Source of the DNA: Roseivirga sp. UBA6061
GTDB lineage: Bacteria; Bacteroidota; Bacteroidia; Cytophagales; Cyclobacteriaceae
NCBI GenBank assembly: GCA_002427745.1
Contig: DIYF01000106.1
Location: 29,564 to 93,563, forward strand
Direction of reading: 5' to 3'
DNA length: 64,000 nucleotides
In this document: one piece after another, positions 53,422-62,764 of the stretch
Numbering within the stretch: position 1 is the stretch's first letter
Layout: the number at the start of each line of letters is the position of its first letter
Translations under genes and position numbers: made by a program
Notes under the pieces: model-generated
The model's input: only the letters and a program-made list of their open reading frames with translations
Databases searched by the model: none
What the model was told of the DNA's origin: nothing

Positions 53422-53777
53422 GATGCAGCTTCCTCTTTTTTAGCTTTGTTGAAAGCACCGCTTTTTCTTCTTGCATTGTACTCCACCGCGTGCTTATCCA
53501 GTGCAGTTGTCAAAAAGCGCATAATACGCTCGTCCCTTTTGTACGCGACTTCCAGAGTTGCAATAGCAGAAGGGTCGGCTTTGAATTCAATCAGATTGTA
53601 GAAACCAGTAGACTTGTGCTGAATTGGATACGCCAATTTTCTCAAGCCCCACAATTCCTTGTTTACAATCTCCGCACCGGTATCGGTGAGGATTTGCTCA
53701 AACTTGCCGACAGCATCCTTCATCTGTTCATCAGACAAAACGGGAGTTAAAATGAATACCGTCTCGTAATTGTTCAT
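53418..53777 (-). CDS. rpsF: 30S ribosomal protein S6
   Basis: A 119-residue protein starting at [19 protein letters not shown] (53777; three extra codons upstream are possible). The NYETVFIL strand, [20 protein letters not shown] and the conserved [10 protein letters not shown] strand identify S6, which pairs with S18 in the 30S platform. The C-terminal tail ([23 protein letters not shown]) is longer and more basic than in E. coli. First gene of the operon, with a TATCTTTG element upstream. Confidence 0.97.
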   Translation of the reverse strand: MNNYETVFILTPVLSDEQMKDAVGKFEQILTDTGAEIVNKELWGLRKLAYPIQHKSTGFYNLIEFKADPSAIATLEVAYKRDERIMRFLTTALDKHAVEYNARRKSGAFNKAKKEEAAS

Positions 53778-53803
53778 TGTTATCAATTTTTAATTTCGGG
53801 CTG

Positions 53804-53811
53804 CAAAGATA
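53804..53811 (-). promoter_or_regulatory. Bacteroidota -7 promoter element of rpsF operon
   Basis: TATCTTTG on the minus strand matches TAnnTTTG; it lies 27 nt before the rpsF ATG. Confidence 0.6.
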
Positions 53812-53915
53812 GAGAATTGTTTCATAAAAAGCACCATTTGTAAAAGATTGTCACAGATGGGTTTTCAGGGAAATGTAATTTGTATTTTCGATCGCAAAGC
53901 TATGCCTTCCCCCTT

Positions 53916-55493
53916 ATGAAAAAATGGAGCTTACGAAAAAAACTGACCTTGCCTCTGCTGGTGATACTGCCTATTCTGGCTTATGGTGTTTTTGAGCTCA
54001 CATCGCTTACCTCAGATGAGGAGGAGCTGGAGAAGATCTACAGACGCCAGCTGGATGCTGTACTTTTCTCAATCAACCAGTATACCGATGACAAAGTGCG
54101 TAACTGGACCCGGGACCTTGATATGGTTTATGGCACGGTAGATAACGAAAAGCTTTACGATACACTGGTAGATAACGACCCTGTATTTCGTGCATTATAT
54201 ATAAGAGACAGTGACGGCAACAATCAGGAATACATCGGGATTTCTGAGGACTACAACAGCAAGGCATTTCAGCGTAACATAGATAGTTTATATAACCTGT
54301 CGGAGACGCTGTTCAGGAGGCTTACGCGATACAAGGAGACGGGCTTCCTGAAACTGGAGGTAACCGATGATATGTTTGTGGCAGATGGTATCGAGCTGGG
54401 CTATAAAATATTTGTGATCGGACAGGGCGATCATATTAAGCGATGTATTTACCTCTTTGATACGCAGGTATTTGTCGAGCACGGCCTGGTGCCTAAGTTT
54501 CAACAGATCGCGCAGGACGAATTCACCCTCGTCTGCCGTAGAATATCAGATGGTGCTGAAATATACTCAACTTCCGATGAGCCGACCGATGGCCTCTTTA
54601 GTATGCCCCTGGTATCACTGCCCCAGTACGAACTTGGAATTGCCCGAAGAGGGAGTACTATAGAACAAGCGGTGGCAAAACGTAAGAGACAAAACCTGAT
54701 TTCTCTGGGGCTATTGGTGATTTTCATGCTTTTTGGTCTTTCTCTGGTTTTTAGAAACATCCGAAAGGAAGTGGAACTGGCTGAGAATAAAGCAGACTTT
54801 GTGTCTAATGTATCACATGAGATAAGAACCCCACTCGCATTGATCAACATGTTTGCTGAAACTCTCTTAATGGACCGGGTACGAACAGAAGAAAAAAAGA
54901 AAGAGTACTACGAGATCATTACCAAAGAGGTAGGAAGGCTTACGAATATGGTCAATCGCATTTTGAGCTTTTCCAAGATGGAGGCCAATAAGCGCAAGTA
55001 CAATAAGCAGCCATTGTCACTTTCTACGGTGGCGAGAGAAGTAGCCAATACATATTCCTATCACCTGGAGAGTAATGGTTTTGCCTATTCATTTGAAGAG
55101 GGCAATGAGGTGCCTTTTATTGAGGCCGACCGTGAAGCACTGATTGAGGTGATGGTTAATCTGATTGATAACGCTATGAAATATAGCGACCAGAAAAAGC
55201 AGGTAGATATCCGCACCGGTAATGAAGACGGAATGGCCTGTGTGGAAATTACCGATCATGGCGTGGGGATACCCAGGGATAAGCTAAACAAGCTTTTTGA
55301 GAAGTTTTACCGGGTACCCACCGGCAATGTGCATGAGGTACAGGGTGCAGGCCTGGGGCTCAGCATTGTGAAACAGATAGTAGACGCCCACGATGGCAAA
55401 GTAACAGTAGAGAGTACATTGGGACAAGGAAGCTCCTTTAAGCTTTTATTCCCTGCAATAGATAAAGAAAATGGCGAGAATATTAATAGTTGA
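53916..55493 (+). CDS. Membrane sensor histidine kinase
   Basis: About 525 residues: N-terminal helix (LTLPLLVILPILAYGVF, about 10-26), a periplasmic sensor region of about 235 residues with no domain I can name, a second helix (NLISLGLLVIFMLFGLSLVF, about 260-280), then HisKA with the phospho-His in FVSNVSHEIRTPLALI (about 300) and HATPase_c with NLIDNAMKYS, DHGVGIP, FEKFYRV and GAGLGLSIV. I start it at MKKWSLRKK; the frame is open 36 nt upstream. It overlaps the response regulator by 23 nt. The signal sensed is unknown. Confidence 0.93.
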   Translation: MKKWSLRKKLTLPLLVILPILAYGVFELTSLTSDEEELEKIYRRQLDAVLFSINQYTDDKVRNWTRDLDMVYGTVDNEKLYDTLVDNDPVFRALYIRDSDGNNQEYIGISEDYNSKAFQRNIDSLYNLSETLFRRLTRYKETGFLKLEVTDDMFVADGIELGYKIFVIGQGDHIKRCIYLFDTQVFVEHGLVPKFQQIAQDEFTLVCRRISDGAEIYSTSDEPTDGLFSMPLVSLPQYELGIARRGSTIEQAVAKRKRQNLISLGLLVIFMLFGLSLVFRNIRKEVELAENKADFVSNVSHEIRTPLALINMFAETLLMDRVRTEEKKKEYYEIITKEVGRLTNMVNRILSFSKMEANKRKYNKQPLSLSTVAREVANTYSYHLESNGFAYSFEEGNEVPFIEADREALIEVMVNLIDNAMKYSDQKKQVDIRTGNEDGMACVEITDHGVGIPRDKLNKLFEKFYRVPTGNVHEVQGAGLGLSIVKQIVDAHDGKVTVESTLGQGSSFKLLFPAIDKENGENINS

Positions 55494-56157
55494 AGATGAG
55501 CCGGCTATGCGAATGGGGCTCAAAGATAATTTTGAGTTTGAATCTTATGATGTAGAAATGGCCGTGGATGGTGCTGAAGGACTTGAGAAGATAAAGAATG
55601 GCACCTTTGATCTCATCATCCTGGATGTGATGATGCCGAAGATGTCAGGTTTTGATGTCTGTAAGGCTGTTCGTAAGCTCGGTGTACTCACGCCCATCAT
55701 CTTTCTTACAGCCAAAAGTGAAGAAATAGATAAGGTGCTGGGGCTGGAACTGGGTGCTGATGACTACCTGACCAAGCCTTTCAGTCTGAGAGAGCTGATA
55801 GCCCGTGTAAAAGCAATTCTGCGCAGAACCGGAGCAACAACCAGTGCGACAGCACAGGGGGCGATTCAACTGGGTAAACTCCAGGTAGACCTGGAACAAT
55901 ACACGGCCAGTCTGGATGGGGAGCCTACCCGCATGTCTCATAAAGAGTATGAAATACTGCAGTTTCTCATTGATAAAAAGAATGAGGTGGTCAGTCGATA
56001 TGATCTGTTGAACAAAGTGTGGGGCTATGAAAGTCAGCCTACCACCCGAACGGTAGATAACTTTATTCTGCGCCTGCGTCAGCGAATTGAGGAAAACCCA
56101 AATGACCCTAAAGTCATTTTAACCGTACATGGAGTAGGGTATAAGCTGCTTTTATAA
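55471..56157 (+). CDS. OmpR/PhoB-family response regulator
   Basis: A 228-residue transcription factor. The receiver domain (1-120) has the acidic pocket VEDEP, the phospho-acceptor D52 in LILDVMMPK, Thr in LTAKS and Lys in TKPF. The C-terminal winged helix (about 130-228) has RTVDNFILRLRQRIE and HGVGYKLLL. It overlaps the kinase by 23 nt, so the pair is one operon. Immediately after its stop lie three phased TGTGACAT repeats, the expected kind of direct-repeat site for an OmpR-type dimer; the target could be the downstream beta-sandwich protein. Confidence 0.95.
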   Translation: MARILIVEDEPAMRMGLKDNFEFESYDVEMAVDGAEGLEKIKNGTFDLIILDVMMPKMSGFDVCKAVRKLGVLTPIIFLTAKSEEIDKVLGLELGADDYLTKPFSLRELIARVKAILRRTGATTSATAQGAIQLGKLQVDLEQYTASLDGEPTRMSHKEYEILQFLIDKKNEVVSRYDLLNKVWGYESQPTTRTVDNFILRLRQRIEENPNDPKVILTVHGVGYKLLL

Positions 56158-56161
56158 GCAC

Positions 56162-56200
56162 TGTGACATTTTGTGACATCTCTTTACGGGCATGTGACAT
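56162..56200 (+). promoter_or_regulatory. Three direct repeats TGTGACAT, likely response-regulator operator
   Basis: TGTGACAT at 56162-56169, 56172-56179 and 56193-56200. The starts are 10 and 21 nt apart, so all lie on the same face of the helix. They sit 5 nt after the response-regulator stop and about 150 nt upstream of the next gene. The reverse complement TGTCACA also occurs once upstream of the kinase (about 53850). Confidence 0.55.
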
Positions 56201-56346
56201 ACGGTATCGGTACTTGCCGTAAACTTGTGTAGCGACATTAATAAGAGTCCATAGGTCAAAAGAAAACAACAACTGAAACTACTAAATAAGGCCAGTCACC
56301 TGAAGGGGTGATTGGTCTGATGCAGAAGGATCGCAGAGAGAATGAG

Positions 56347-57354
56347 ATGAAGAGATTTTTTTTATTTACGGTCATATACACAATACTTTCCACCGGTCTG
56401 TCTCAGGCACAGGACCTGGATAGATTACTCAACCTGAGAGGGTACTGGAAATTTTCCATAGGAGATCATAAGGAATGGGCCGATCTGGATTATGATGATT
56501 CAGACTGGGAAGAAATATACGTTCCCCGCAGATGGGAGCGAGAGGGTTTTAACGGATACGATGGGTATGCCTGGTACAGACTTACCGTTGACGGCAGAGA
56601 CTTTGAAGGACAGAAGTCACTCCACCTGAAGCTCGGATACATCGATGATGTAGATGAGGTGTTTTTCAATGGAGAGAGAATCGGTTTTACCGGAGATTTT
56701 CCTCCTCACTATAAAACGGCCTGGAGGGCCGAGCGTTTGTACCGCATTCCAGACAGGTTGGTCAGACCTGATGGTGACAACCTGATTGCTGTACGGGTGT
56801 ATGATAAAGGTGGTGAAGGTGGTATCTACTCCGGAGAAGTAGGCATCCTGGTTCCTGATGAAGACTACCGGGGCTCTATCCTGTTGGAAGGAACCTGGAA
56901 GATCAAGATATCGGATCGGGACGAATATGCCGAGCCTGATTATAACGACAGCAACTGGGAGGACATCATGGTGCCCTCTAACTGGAAGTCTATCGGCATT
57001 GATGATCTCGATGATTTTGCCTGGTATCGCAAGACCTTTGAAGCAGGTGAGCAGGACGGTATAGAAGATATGGCCATTGTATGTGGCAAGATTGATGATT
57101 TTGATGAAGTATTTATCAATGGCGTGAAGGTAGGGGAGACTAATGATGGCAGGCGCATTGGACTGTCCAGGAGCTTCAGAGAGCTGAGGATTTATGAGAT
57201 TCCTAACGGCCTCTTAAAAAGAGGGAGGAATACTGTAGCTGTTCGGGTCGAGGACATCGGTGACAACGGAGGTATCTATGAAGGTCCTGTTATGATCGTA
57301 CCCAGCCGCTATGCCAGAAAACTCTCAAGGTCCAATTACTTCTGGAGGCGATAG
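56347..57354 (+). CDS. Secreted protein of two tandem galactose-binding-like (jelly-roll) domains
   Basis: A 335-residue protein with a signal peptide (MKRFFLFTVIYTILSTGLSQAQD). It is a duplication: unit 1 (about 24-178) and unit 2 (about 179-325) each hold a WK-[FI]-xI-xD..EYADPDY pattern, DSDWEEIYVPRRWE or DSNWEDIMVPSNWK, AWYRLTV or AWYRKTF, DDxDEVF(F/I)NGxRIGxT and EGGIYSGE or NGGIYEGP. This fold is the sugar-binding domain of beta-galactosidase/glucuronidase and of sialate esterases, without any catalytic module. It probably binds a glycan. It is likely under the TCS upstream, given the phased repeats. Confidence 0.85.
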   Translation: MKRFFLFTVIYTILSTGLSQAQDLDRLLNLRGYWKFSIGDHKEWADLDYDDSDWEEIYVPRRWEREGFNGYDGYAWYRLTVDGRDFEGQKSLHLKLGYIDDVDEVFFNGERIGFTGDFPPHYKTAWRAERLYRIPDRLVRPDGDNLIAVRVYDKGGEGGIYSGEVGILVPDEDYRGSILLEGTWKIKISDRDEYAEPDYNDSNWEDIMVPSNWKSIGIDDLDDFAWYRKTFEAGEQDGIEDMAIVCGKIDDFDEVFINGVKVGETNDGRRIGLSRSFRELRIYEIPNGLLKRGRNTVAVRVEDIGDNGGIYEGPVMIVPSRYARKLSRSNYFWRR

Positions 57355-57356
57355 GC

Positions 57357-58004
57357 TTAAAGTTCACTTAGCTCTGCAAGAATCTCTTCCTGCAGTTCGT
57401 GCTCACCTTCAAAACTGATAATCCGGGGAGTGACCTGAAGGCTCTCGGCAATCCGGGTTTGTTCCTCCATCACACCGGCAGACAGGAAGGGATCTTGTCT
57501 GCCATATATCCAGTAAACCGGCTTGTCTTTTATCCTTTCAATACTTTCAAGAGGAGGCAGGTCAGGAGGGAAAATACCTGCCCAGAGAATAAGCCTGTCA
57601 AAGACTACCTGCGTCTGTGTGGCAAACCTGGAAATAGTCGCTGCCCCTTGCGAAAAGCCAAAAAGCGTAACCTTTATATTATCAGGTAGCTGAGACCTGA
57701 TATCATCATAAACAGCTTTCAGGTAAGTCAGATAGTTTTTAATGTCATTGAGCCGGTCTTCTCTGGTCATCCAGGTGGCACCCACTCTGCCTGTAAAGCC
57801 TTTAAGGTAATACTTTGAAAGCCCCTCCGGAGCCACAATCAGGTGTCGTTCGTCATCCAGGCACTTAAACTGCTTAATGAAATACTCTGCCAGGTGGCCG
57901 TGTCCGTGACATACCAGCCAGAGGTGTTCTATGTTTTTACCAGGGGTGCCCGTCATATGATAGCGGGCCTGATAAGTGAAAGATAATCGATGTTCGGTAC
58001 TCAT
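57357..58004 (-). CDS. Alpha/beta-hydrolase, carboxylesterase/phospholipase type
   Basis: A 215-residue cytoplasmic esterase. HLWLVCHGHGHLAEYF (about 27-42) gives the oxyanion strand, GFSQGAAT (about 117-124) the nucleophile elbow, WIYGRQDPFL the acid and EGEHELQEE the catalytic His. It resembles small YpfH/YtpA-like carboxylesterases. Its ATG overlaps the cdd stop by 4 nt, so the two are co-transcribed. The substrate is not evident. It is convergent with the jelly-roll gene (2 nt between stops). Confidence 0.85.
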   Translation of the reverse strand: MSTEHRLSFTYQARYHMTGTPGKNIEHLWLVCHGHGHLAEYFIKQFKCLDDERHLIVAPEGLSKYYLKGFTGRVGATWMTREDRLNDIKNYLTYLKAVYDDIRSQLPDNIKVTLFGFSQGAATISRFATQTQVVFDRLILWAGIFPPDLPPLESIERIKDKPVYWIYGRQDPFLSAGVMEEQTRIAESLQVTPRIISFEGEHELQEEILAELSEL

Positions 58005-58495
58005 GATATGCCCAAAGATGCCTCGGAAAATTTAAAAGGCAGCAGGTTTTCAATAGAAGGTGATTCGTAGATTTTACCTTCAGAGTCCATCATATAAAGC
58101 CTGATAGGGCCGGCCTGGTTGTTTTCATACTCACTCATGACCTGCCGGCAACTACCGCATGGTGCAGCAGCTCTGAATTCTGACTCTTCTGTGCGCTTGG
58201 CAACCACCGCAACCGCTTCAATGGTTTTGTCTGGGTATTGAGATTTTGCCGCAAAAAAAGCTACCCTCTCTGCACAGAGGCCGGCAGGATAACATGCGTT
58301 TTCCTGATTATTACCCTGAATGATGCTTCCGTCTTCCAGGCGCAGGGCTGCGCCTACCTGGAAATGAGAATATTTGGCATAAGCTCTAAGAGCAGCAGTT
58401 TTGGCCGCCTCGATCAATGCTTGTTCCTGATCAGGTAGTTGATCGATGGAGGCATATACTTTGAGATGTGATTCGCTTGAGATGATTTCCGCCAT
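58001..58495 (-). CDS. cdd: Cytidine deaminase
   Basis: A 164-residue homotetramer-type zinc deaminase converting cytidine and deoxycytidine to the uridine forms. The core YSHFQVGAAL, the zinc motif NACYPAGLCAERVAFF (Cys and catalytic Glu, about 82-97) and PCGSCRQVM (about 116-124) with the remaining Cys ligands are intact. An N-terminal extension of about 30 residues is usual in Bacteroidota. It is the first gene of a pair with the esterase. Confidence 0.95.
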   Translation of the reverse strand: MAEIISSESHLKVYASIDQLPDQEQALIEAAKTAALRAYAKYSHFQVGAALRLEDGSIIQGNNQENACYPAGLCAERVAFFAAKSQYPDKTIEAVAVVAKRTEESEFRAAAPCGSCRQVMSEYENNQAGPIRLYMMDSEGKIYESPSIENLLPFKFSEASLGIS

Positions 58496-58584
58496 AAGTA
58501 GCCGTTAGGATCAGAATATACGGGGAAAATTGAAAGATGATCATGTTTTTTTGAAATAACGGTATATGGGTGACACCTTTCGTA

Positions 58585-58605
58585 AAAATGTGAACTGCAC
58601 ATTTT
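58585..58605. promoter_or_regulatory. 8-bp inverted repeat upstream of the 58637 gene
   Basis: AAAATGTG (58585-58592) and CACATTTT (58598-58605) around AACTG, 32 nt before the ATG. It is a candidate operator or a short 5' hairpin. Confidence 0.4.
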
Positions 58606-58636
58606 GTGGTTTGAACAACATTTAACATATTGCTTC

Positions 58637-58999
58637 ATGGTCGAGAGACCTGACAACCTATTTACCAAAATGCGATACGATGGAATCTTCTGTCGACTCG
58701 AATTCAACGAGTCGAATCTGTTCTATGCGTCAAACAAACGCATGGCGCCTGCCTTCTTCTGGGGCAAATTCAACAGGCGTTTGGAAATTCCTATGAGTGC
58801 AATTCTTGATATGGAGATAAGGTCGTATATGCCTTACGGTCGTGGACTTGTATTAAGAATTAAATCCGGCTATCACTACGAAAAAATAAAGACCCTGGCG
58901 CCAATCAATATTACCGCTGTGCCGGATGCTGTGCTTGAAAAACTTCGTTTCATGCTCAAGAGAAACAGCGAAGCGCAGCACGGAATGATGGCTTCCTGA
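58637..58999 (+). CDS. Small protein of PH-domain-like appearance, unknown function
   Basis: A 120-residue protein started at MVERPDNLFTKMR. The pattern of strands (GIFCRLEFNESNLFYASN, WGKFNRRLEIPMSAILDMEIRSY, GRGLVLRIKSGYHYEKI) followed by a C-terminal helix (DAVLEKLRFMLKRNSEAQHG) resembles a bacterial PH or GRAM-type domain. This is a fold guess, not a family match. It is basic, with no signal peptide or membrane segment. It precedes the saccharopine dehydrogenase-like gene by 67 nt. Confidence 0.55.
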   Translation: MVERPDNLFTKMRYDGIFCRLEFNESNLFYASNKRMAPAFFWGKFNRRLEIPMSAILDMEIRSYMPYGRGLVLRIKSGYHYEKIKTLAPINITAVPDAVLEKLRFMLKRNSEAQHGMMAS

Positions 59000-59066
59000 A
59001 TTCTTCTTTATCTCCTTTCCGTTTGACTTAATTAATTCTGTAATTTCAACGAAATTTTTTCATTGA

Positions 59067-60410
59067 ATGGATAGAATTCTCATACTCGGAGCTGGTCGTT
59101 CGGCCACTTCTCTTATCAAATATTTACTCGAAGCGTCAAAGTCAAATGACTGGACAGTGATCGTAGCCGACTACGCATTACAACTGGCCCAGGAGAAAGT
59201 GGGAAACCACCCGAATGGCAAGGCCATTGCCTTTAACATTAACAAGGAGGAAGAGAGGGATGAGGTGGTCCGGGATGCTGACGTTGTCATTTCCATGTTG
59301 CCGGCTCGCTTTCACCCTTCTGTAGCTGAGGCCTGTCTGATGTTCGGCAAACACCTTATCACGGCTTCGTATGTTTCTGATGATATGAGGGGCCTGGATG
59401 CACAGGCCAAAGAGAAGGGATTGCTTTTCCTCAATGAGTGTGGTCTGGACCCCGGCATCGATCATATGTCAGCTAAAAAAGTTATCGATGATATTCGTGA
59501 ACGCGGTTTTGAGCTAAGAGCCTTTGAGTCGTTTACAGGAGGTTTGCTGGCACCTGATCCAACTGATGACAATCCCTGGGAGTACAAATTTACCTGGAAC
59601 CCCAGAAATGTAGTGCTGGCCGGACAGGGAACCGTTAAGTTCATTCAGGAAGGACGCTATAAATACATTCCCTACCATAAGCTGTTCAGAAGAACGGAGA
59701 TGATTCATATTCCGGGGCATGGTTACTTTGAAGGCTATGCCAACCGTGATTCTCTTATGTATATGGATGTCTACGGTCTGGAAGGAATTCAGACCCTTTA
59801 CCGGGGTACCCTCAGAAGACCCGGATTCTGCAAGGCCTGGGATATCTTTGTACAACTGGGAGCTACAGACGACTCTTATATGCTGGAAGGGGTGCATAAC
59901 ATGACCCATCGTCAGTTTATGAATTCTTTTCTGTCCTATAACCCCAATGACTCTGTGGAGCTGAAGCTGGCTCACTATATGGGACTGGATATTGATGGCC
60001 CCGAAATGCACAAACTGAGATGGCTTGGCCTTTTTGATGAAGAGTCAGTTGGCTTAAGAAAAGGCTCACCAGCTCAGATTCTGGAACATATCCTGAAGAA
60101 AAAATGGACCATTGATCCTGATGTAAAGGATCAGATTGTGATGTGGCACCTTTTCGATTATGAAGACGGTGGGCAGGTAAAACGCGTGAGATCTGCCATG
60201 GTAACCAATGGAGATGATGCCATTGATACAGCTATGGCTAAGACCGTAGGCCTGCCTTTGGGTATAGCGACCAAGCTGTTGCTTCAGGGAAAAATTGAAG
60301 CAAGAGGTGTGCAGATTCCGATAACGCCAGAGTTTTACAATCCTATTCTTTCAGAACTGGGAGAGCTGGGATTCCACTTTATAGAAGAAGAGGTAGTGCT
60401 TGAGGCCTAA
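59067..60410 (+). CDS. Saccharopine dehydrogenase-family (LYS9-like) oxidoreductase
   Basis: A 447-residue NAD(P)-dependent enzyme. The N-terminal Rossmann fold shows ILILGAGRSATSL (4-16), VVISMLPARFHPSVAEACL and the substrate-loop NECGLDPGIDHMSA (about 124-137), then ESFTGGL in the inserted domain; the C-terminal domain repeats the NAD-binding half. It oxidises or forms a saccharopine-like secondary amine (lysine metabolism) or a related carboxy-polyamine; I cannot tell which. It is convergent and overlaps PBP1A by 4 nt. Confidence 0.88.
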   Translation: MDRILILGAGRSATSLIKYLLEASKSNDWTVIVADYALQLAQEKVGNHPNGKAIAFNINKEEERDEVVRDADVVISMLPARFHPSVAEACLMFGKHLITASYVSDDMRGLDAQAKEKGLLFLNECGLDPGIDHMSAKKVIDDIRERGFELRAFESFTGGLLAPDPTDDNPWEYKFTWNPRNVVLAGQGTVKFIQEGRYKYIPYHKLFRRTEMIHIPGHGYFEGYANRDSLMYMDVYGLEGIQTLYRGTLRRPGFCKAWDIFVQLGATDDSYMLEGVHNMTHRQFMNSFLSYNPNDSVELKLAHYMGLDIDGPEMHKLRWLGLFDEESVGLRKGSPAQILEHILKKKWTIDPDVKDQIVMWHLFDYEDGGQVKRVRSAMVTNGDDAIDTAMAKTVGLPLGIATKLLLQGKIEARGVQIPITPEFYNPILSELGELGFHFIEEEVVLEA

Positions 60411-62764
60411 CCTCTTTTTTTCTTTCGGTCTTTCTTGTCTTTTCGTTTAAACAGGCGCTTCAGGAAGCCTTCTTTCTTTTTCGGCTCTGCGAGCGTAGTG
60501 TCGACCTTGATTTCCATCGGTTTGGGTTTGTCCGTCCGGGTGAAAATCTTCTTGATCATGCCCTGCTTCTTTTCCGGAGCACAGCTCATCATGTTAAGCA
60601 CATCAATTGAGGAGGGGGCAAAGGTGGCCTGTGTATATCGGTCAAAGTTGATGTCCCGGTTCATCTTTTGCAGCATGAGCGCATACAAGGGGAGTGCAGA
60701 ATTGGCACCCTGCCCCATGGCGGTGCTTCTGAAGCCGATGCGATGATCATCTGACCCCACCCAGGAAACCGTGACCAGTCTGGGGCTGATGGCAACAAAC
60801 CAGCCGTCCTTGTTATCCTGGGTAGTCCCTGTTTTTCCGGCCATGTCATTGCGCAGGGCATATTTGCCTCGCAGGCGTCTGGCAGTACCTTCATTGATGG
60901 TGCCTTTCATCATTTCCAGCATTACCTGACGGGTGTCTTCAGAAAAGACACGATCCTCACTCACCTCAGGGGTGAATTCTGCCAATACCTCTCCCCGGTT
61001 GTTTTCTATGCGGGTGACATAGTAAGGGGTTGCGGGTCTGCCATCATTGACAAAACTGGTATAGGCCTTTGTAAGCTCCAGAAGGCTAATCTCAGCTGTG
61101 CCGAGTGCCAGGGAAGGAACCTGGGGCAAATCAGAGTCAATTCCCATAGTCCTGGCAAGTCTGATCACATTGGGTAACTCAGCATCGTTGAGCACTTTTA
61201 CGGCTACGGTATTCACTGACTTACTCAGAGCCGTTTTCATGGCGTAGTTCTGATCGTAAACGGGTGGGGAGTTTACCGGGGTCCAGTCGTTGAACTTGGG
61301 GAAGGTCACCTGCTGTGACGAATAGTAGGTGCAAGGCTTGATGCCGTTTTCCAGGGCAGCTGCATAAACGATGGGTTTGAAAGTGGAGCCTACCTGCCTT
61401 TTGCTTTGACGCACATGATCGTACTGAAAATGCTCGTAGTTGATACCACCAATCCAGGTTTTTACAGCTCCGGTATACGGGTTTACCGATAGCATGCCGG
61501 CATTCAGAAATTTGAGATAGTGTCTGATGCTGTCAATCTGAGTGGTGTTAACCACCTTTTTGCCTTCCCAGCTAAATAGCTCAGCTTTGGTAGGGCGACT
61601 CATGGAGTCCAGAATGGCTTTATCTGAGATACCCCGGGCTTTCAGCTTTTGATAATGGGGTGATCGGCTTATCGCCCCTTTGATAATATCCTGAGATCTG
61701 ATCCACGGAGCATTTTTACCGTAACTGGCTTCAAAGGCCTTTTGCAGAGCAGTCATATGCTCTTTCATAGCTTCTTCTGCTACCCTTTGCATCTCATAAT
61801 CAAGGGTAGTATAAATTTTGAGACCGGAGGTAAAAAGGTTGAGCGAGGTATTATTTTGCTCATTATAGTCGGCCACCCAGGTGCGCATTTTTTTCTGTAG
61901 CTCTGCCCGAAAGTACGGGGCGGTACCCTGGGTATGGCTGAAGGGTTTATAGTCAAGCTTCAGGGGGCTGGCTTTGGCAATCGTCAGTTCCTCATCGGTA
62001 AGAAAGTTGTAGCGATACATCTGGCTTAGTACCACGTTTCTTCGGGTCTTGCTGCGCTCCGGAAAGAGCCGGGGATTGTAGCTGTGCGATGCCTTCAGCA
62101 TACCCACAATTACAGCAGACTCCTCTAAGCTGAGGTCAGAGCAGGGTTTGCCGAAAAACTTCTCGGCAGCACTTTCCACCCCAAAGGTATTGTCTCCAAA
62201 AGGAACCGTGTTCAGGTAAAGGGTAAGAATTTCCTCTTTCGAGTAAATCTTCTCCAGGCGTGTGGCCAGTATGGCCTCCCGGGTTTTGTTGACCGGCATG
62301 GTAAAATAACCGTATCGCTCTCTGGGGAAGAGGTTCTTAATCAGCTGTTGAGAGAGGGTGCTGCCCCCACCGGAAGACTCATCACCCAGCAGGATGGTTT
62401 TGAAGATGACCCGCATCAGGCTTCGTCTGTCCACTCCGTTGTGTTTGTAAAAGCGGGCGTCCTCTGTGGCAATAAGCGCATTGATCATGTGCTCCGGGAT
62501 TTCTTCAAAGCTGATGGGCTGCCGGTCGAAGATGTAAAACTTGCCCAGTAGCTCTCCGCCATCGGCATAGATTTCTGTAGCTTCACTTTGGCGTATCTCT
62601 GCCAGTTGTTCTGTTTCAGGCAGTGTGGTCCAAAGGCCAAAATACACACTGAAATAAAAGCTGAGGCCTGTGAAAGCGCCAATGAGAATAAGATAGAGTA
62701 TCCATTTCAGAATTCTGAACTTTCTCTTTCGGGGCTTCTTTCTGCTTTTTCCGGGGGAACTCAT
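60407..62764 (-). CDS. Bifunctional penicillin-binding protein 1A (transglycosylase/transpeptidase)
   Basis: A 785-residue class A PBP. After a short cytoplasmic basic N-terminus and a TM helix (about 16-38) comes the GT51 glycosyltransferase: EDARFYKHNGVD (catalytic Glu, about 96-107) and GGSTLSQQLIKNLF (about 129-142). The transpeptidase domain follows: serine motif STFK (about 462), SVN (about 525) and KTGTT (about 640). The C-terminus is basic (KKKEGFLKRLFKRKDKKDRKKKRG), typical of this family in Bacteroidota. It polymerises and cross-links peptidoglycan. Confidence 0.96.
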   Translation of the reverse strand: MSSPGKSRKKPRKRKFRILKWILYLILIGAFTGLSFYFSVYFGLWTTLPETEQLAEIRQSEATEIYADGGELLGKFYIFDRQPISFEEIPEHMINALIATEDARFYKHNGVDRRSLMRVIFKTILLGDESSGGGSTLSQQLIKNLFPRERYGYFTMPVNKTREAILATRLEKIYSKEEILTLYLNTVPFGDNTFGVESAAEKFFGKPCSDLSLEESAVIVGMLKASHSYNPRLFPERSKTRRNVVLSQMYRYNFLTDEELTIAKASPLKLDYKPFSHTQGTAPYFRAELQKKMRTWVADYNEQNNTSLNLFTSGLKIYTTLDYEMQRVAEEAMKEHMTALQKAFEASYGKNAPWIRSQDIIKGAISRSPHYQKLKARGISDKAILDSMSRPTKAELFSWEGKKVVNTTQIDSIRHYLKFLNAGMLSVNPYTGAVKTWIGGINYEHFQYDHVRQSKRQVGSTFKPIVYAAALENGIKPCTYYSSQQVTFPKFNDWTPVNSPPVYDQNYAMKTALSKSVNTVAVKVLNDAELPNVIRLARTMGIDSDLPQVPSLALGTAEISLLELTKAYTSFVNDGRPATPYYVTRIENNRGEVLAEFTPEVSEDRVFSEDTRQVMLEMMKGTINEGTARRLRGKYALRNDMAGKTGTTQDNKDGWFVAISPRLVTVSWVGSDDHRIGFRSTAMGQGANSALPLYALMLQKMNRDINFDRYTQATFAPSSIDVLNMMSCAPEKKQGMIKKIFTRTDKPKPMEIKVDTTLAEPKKKEGFLKRLFKRKDKKDRKKKRG

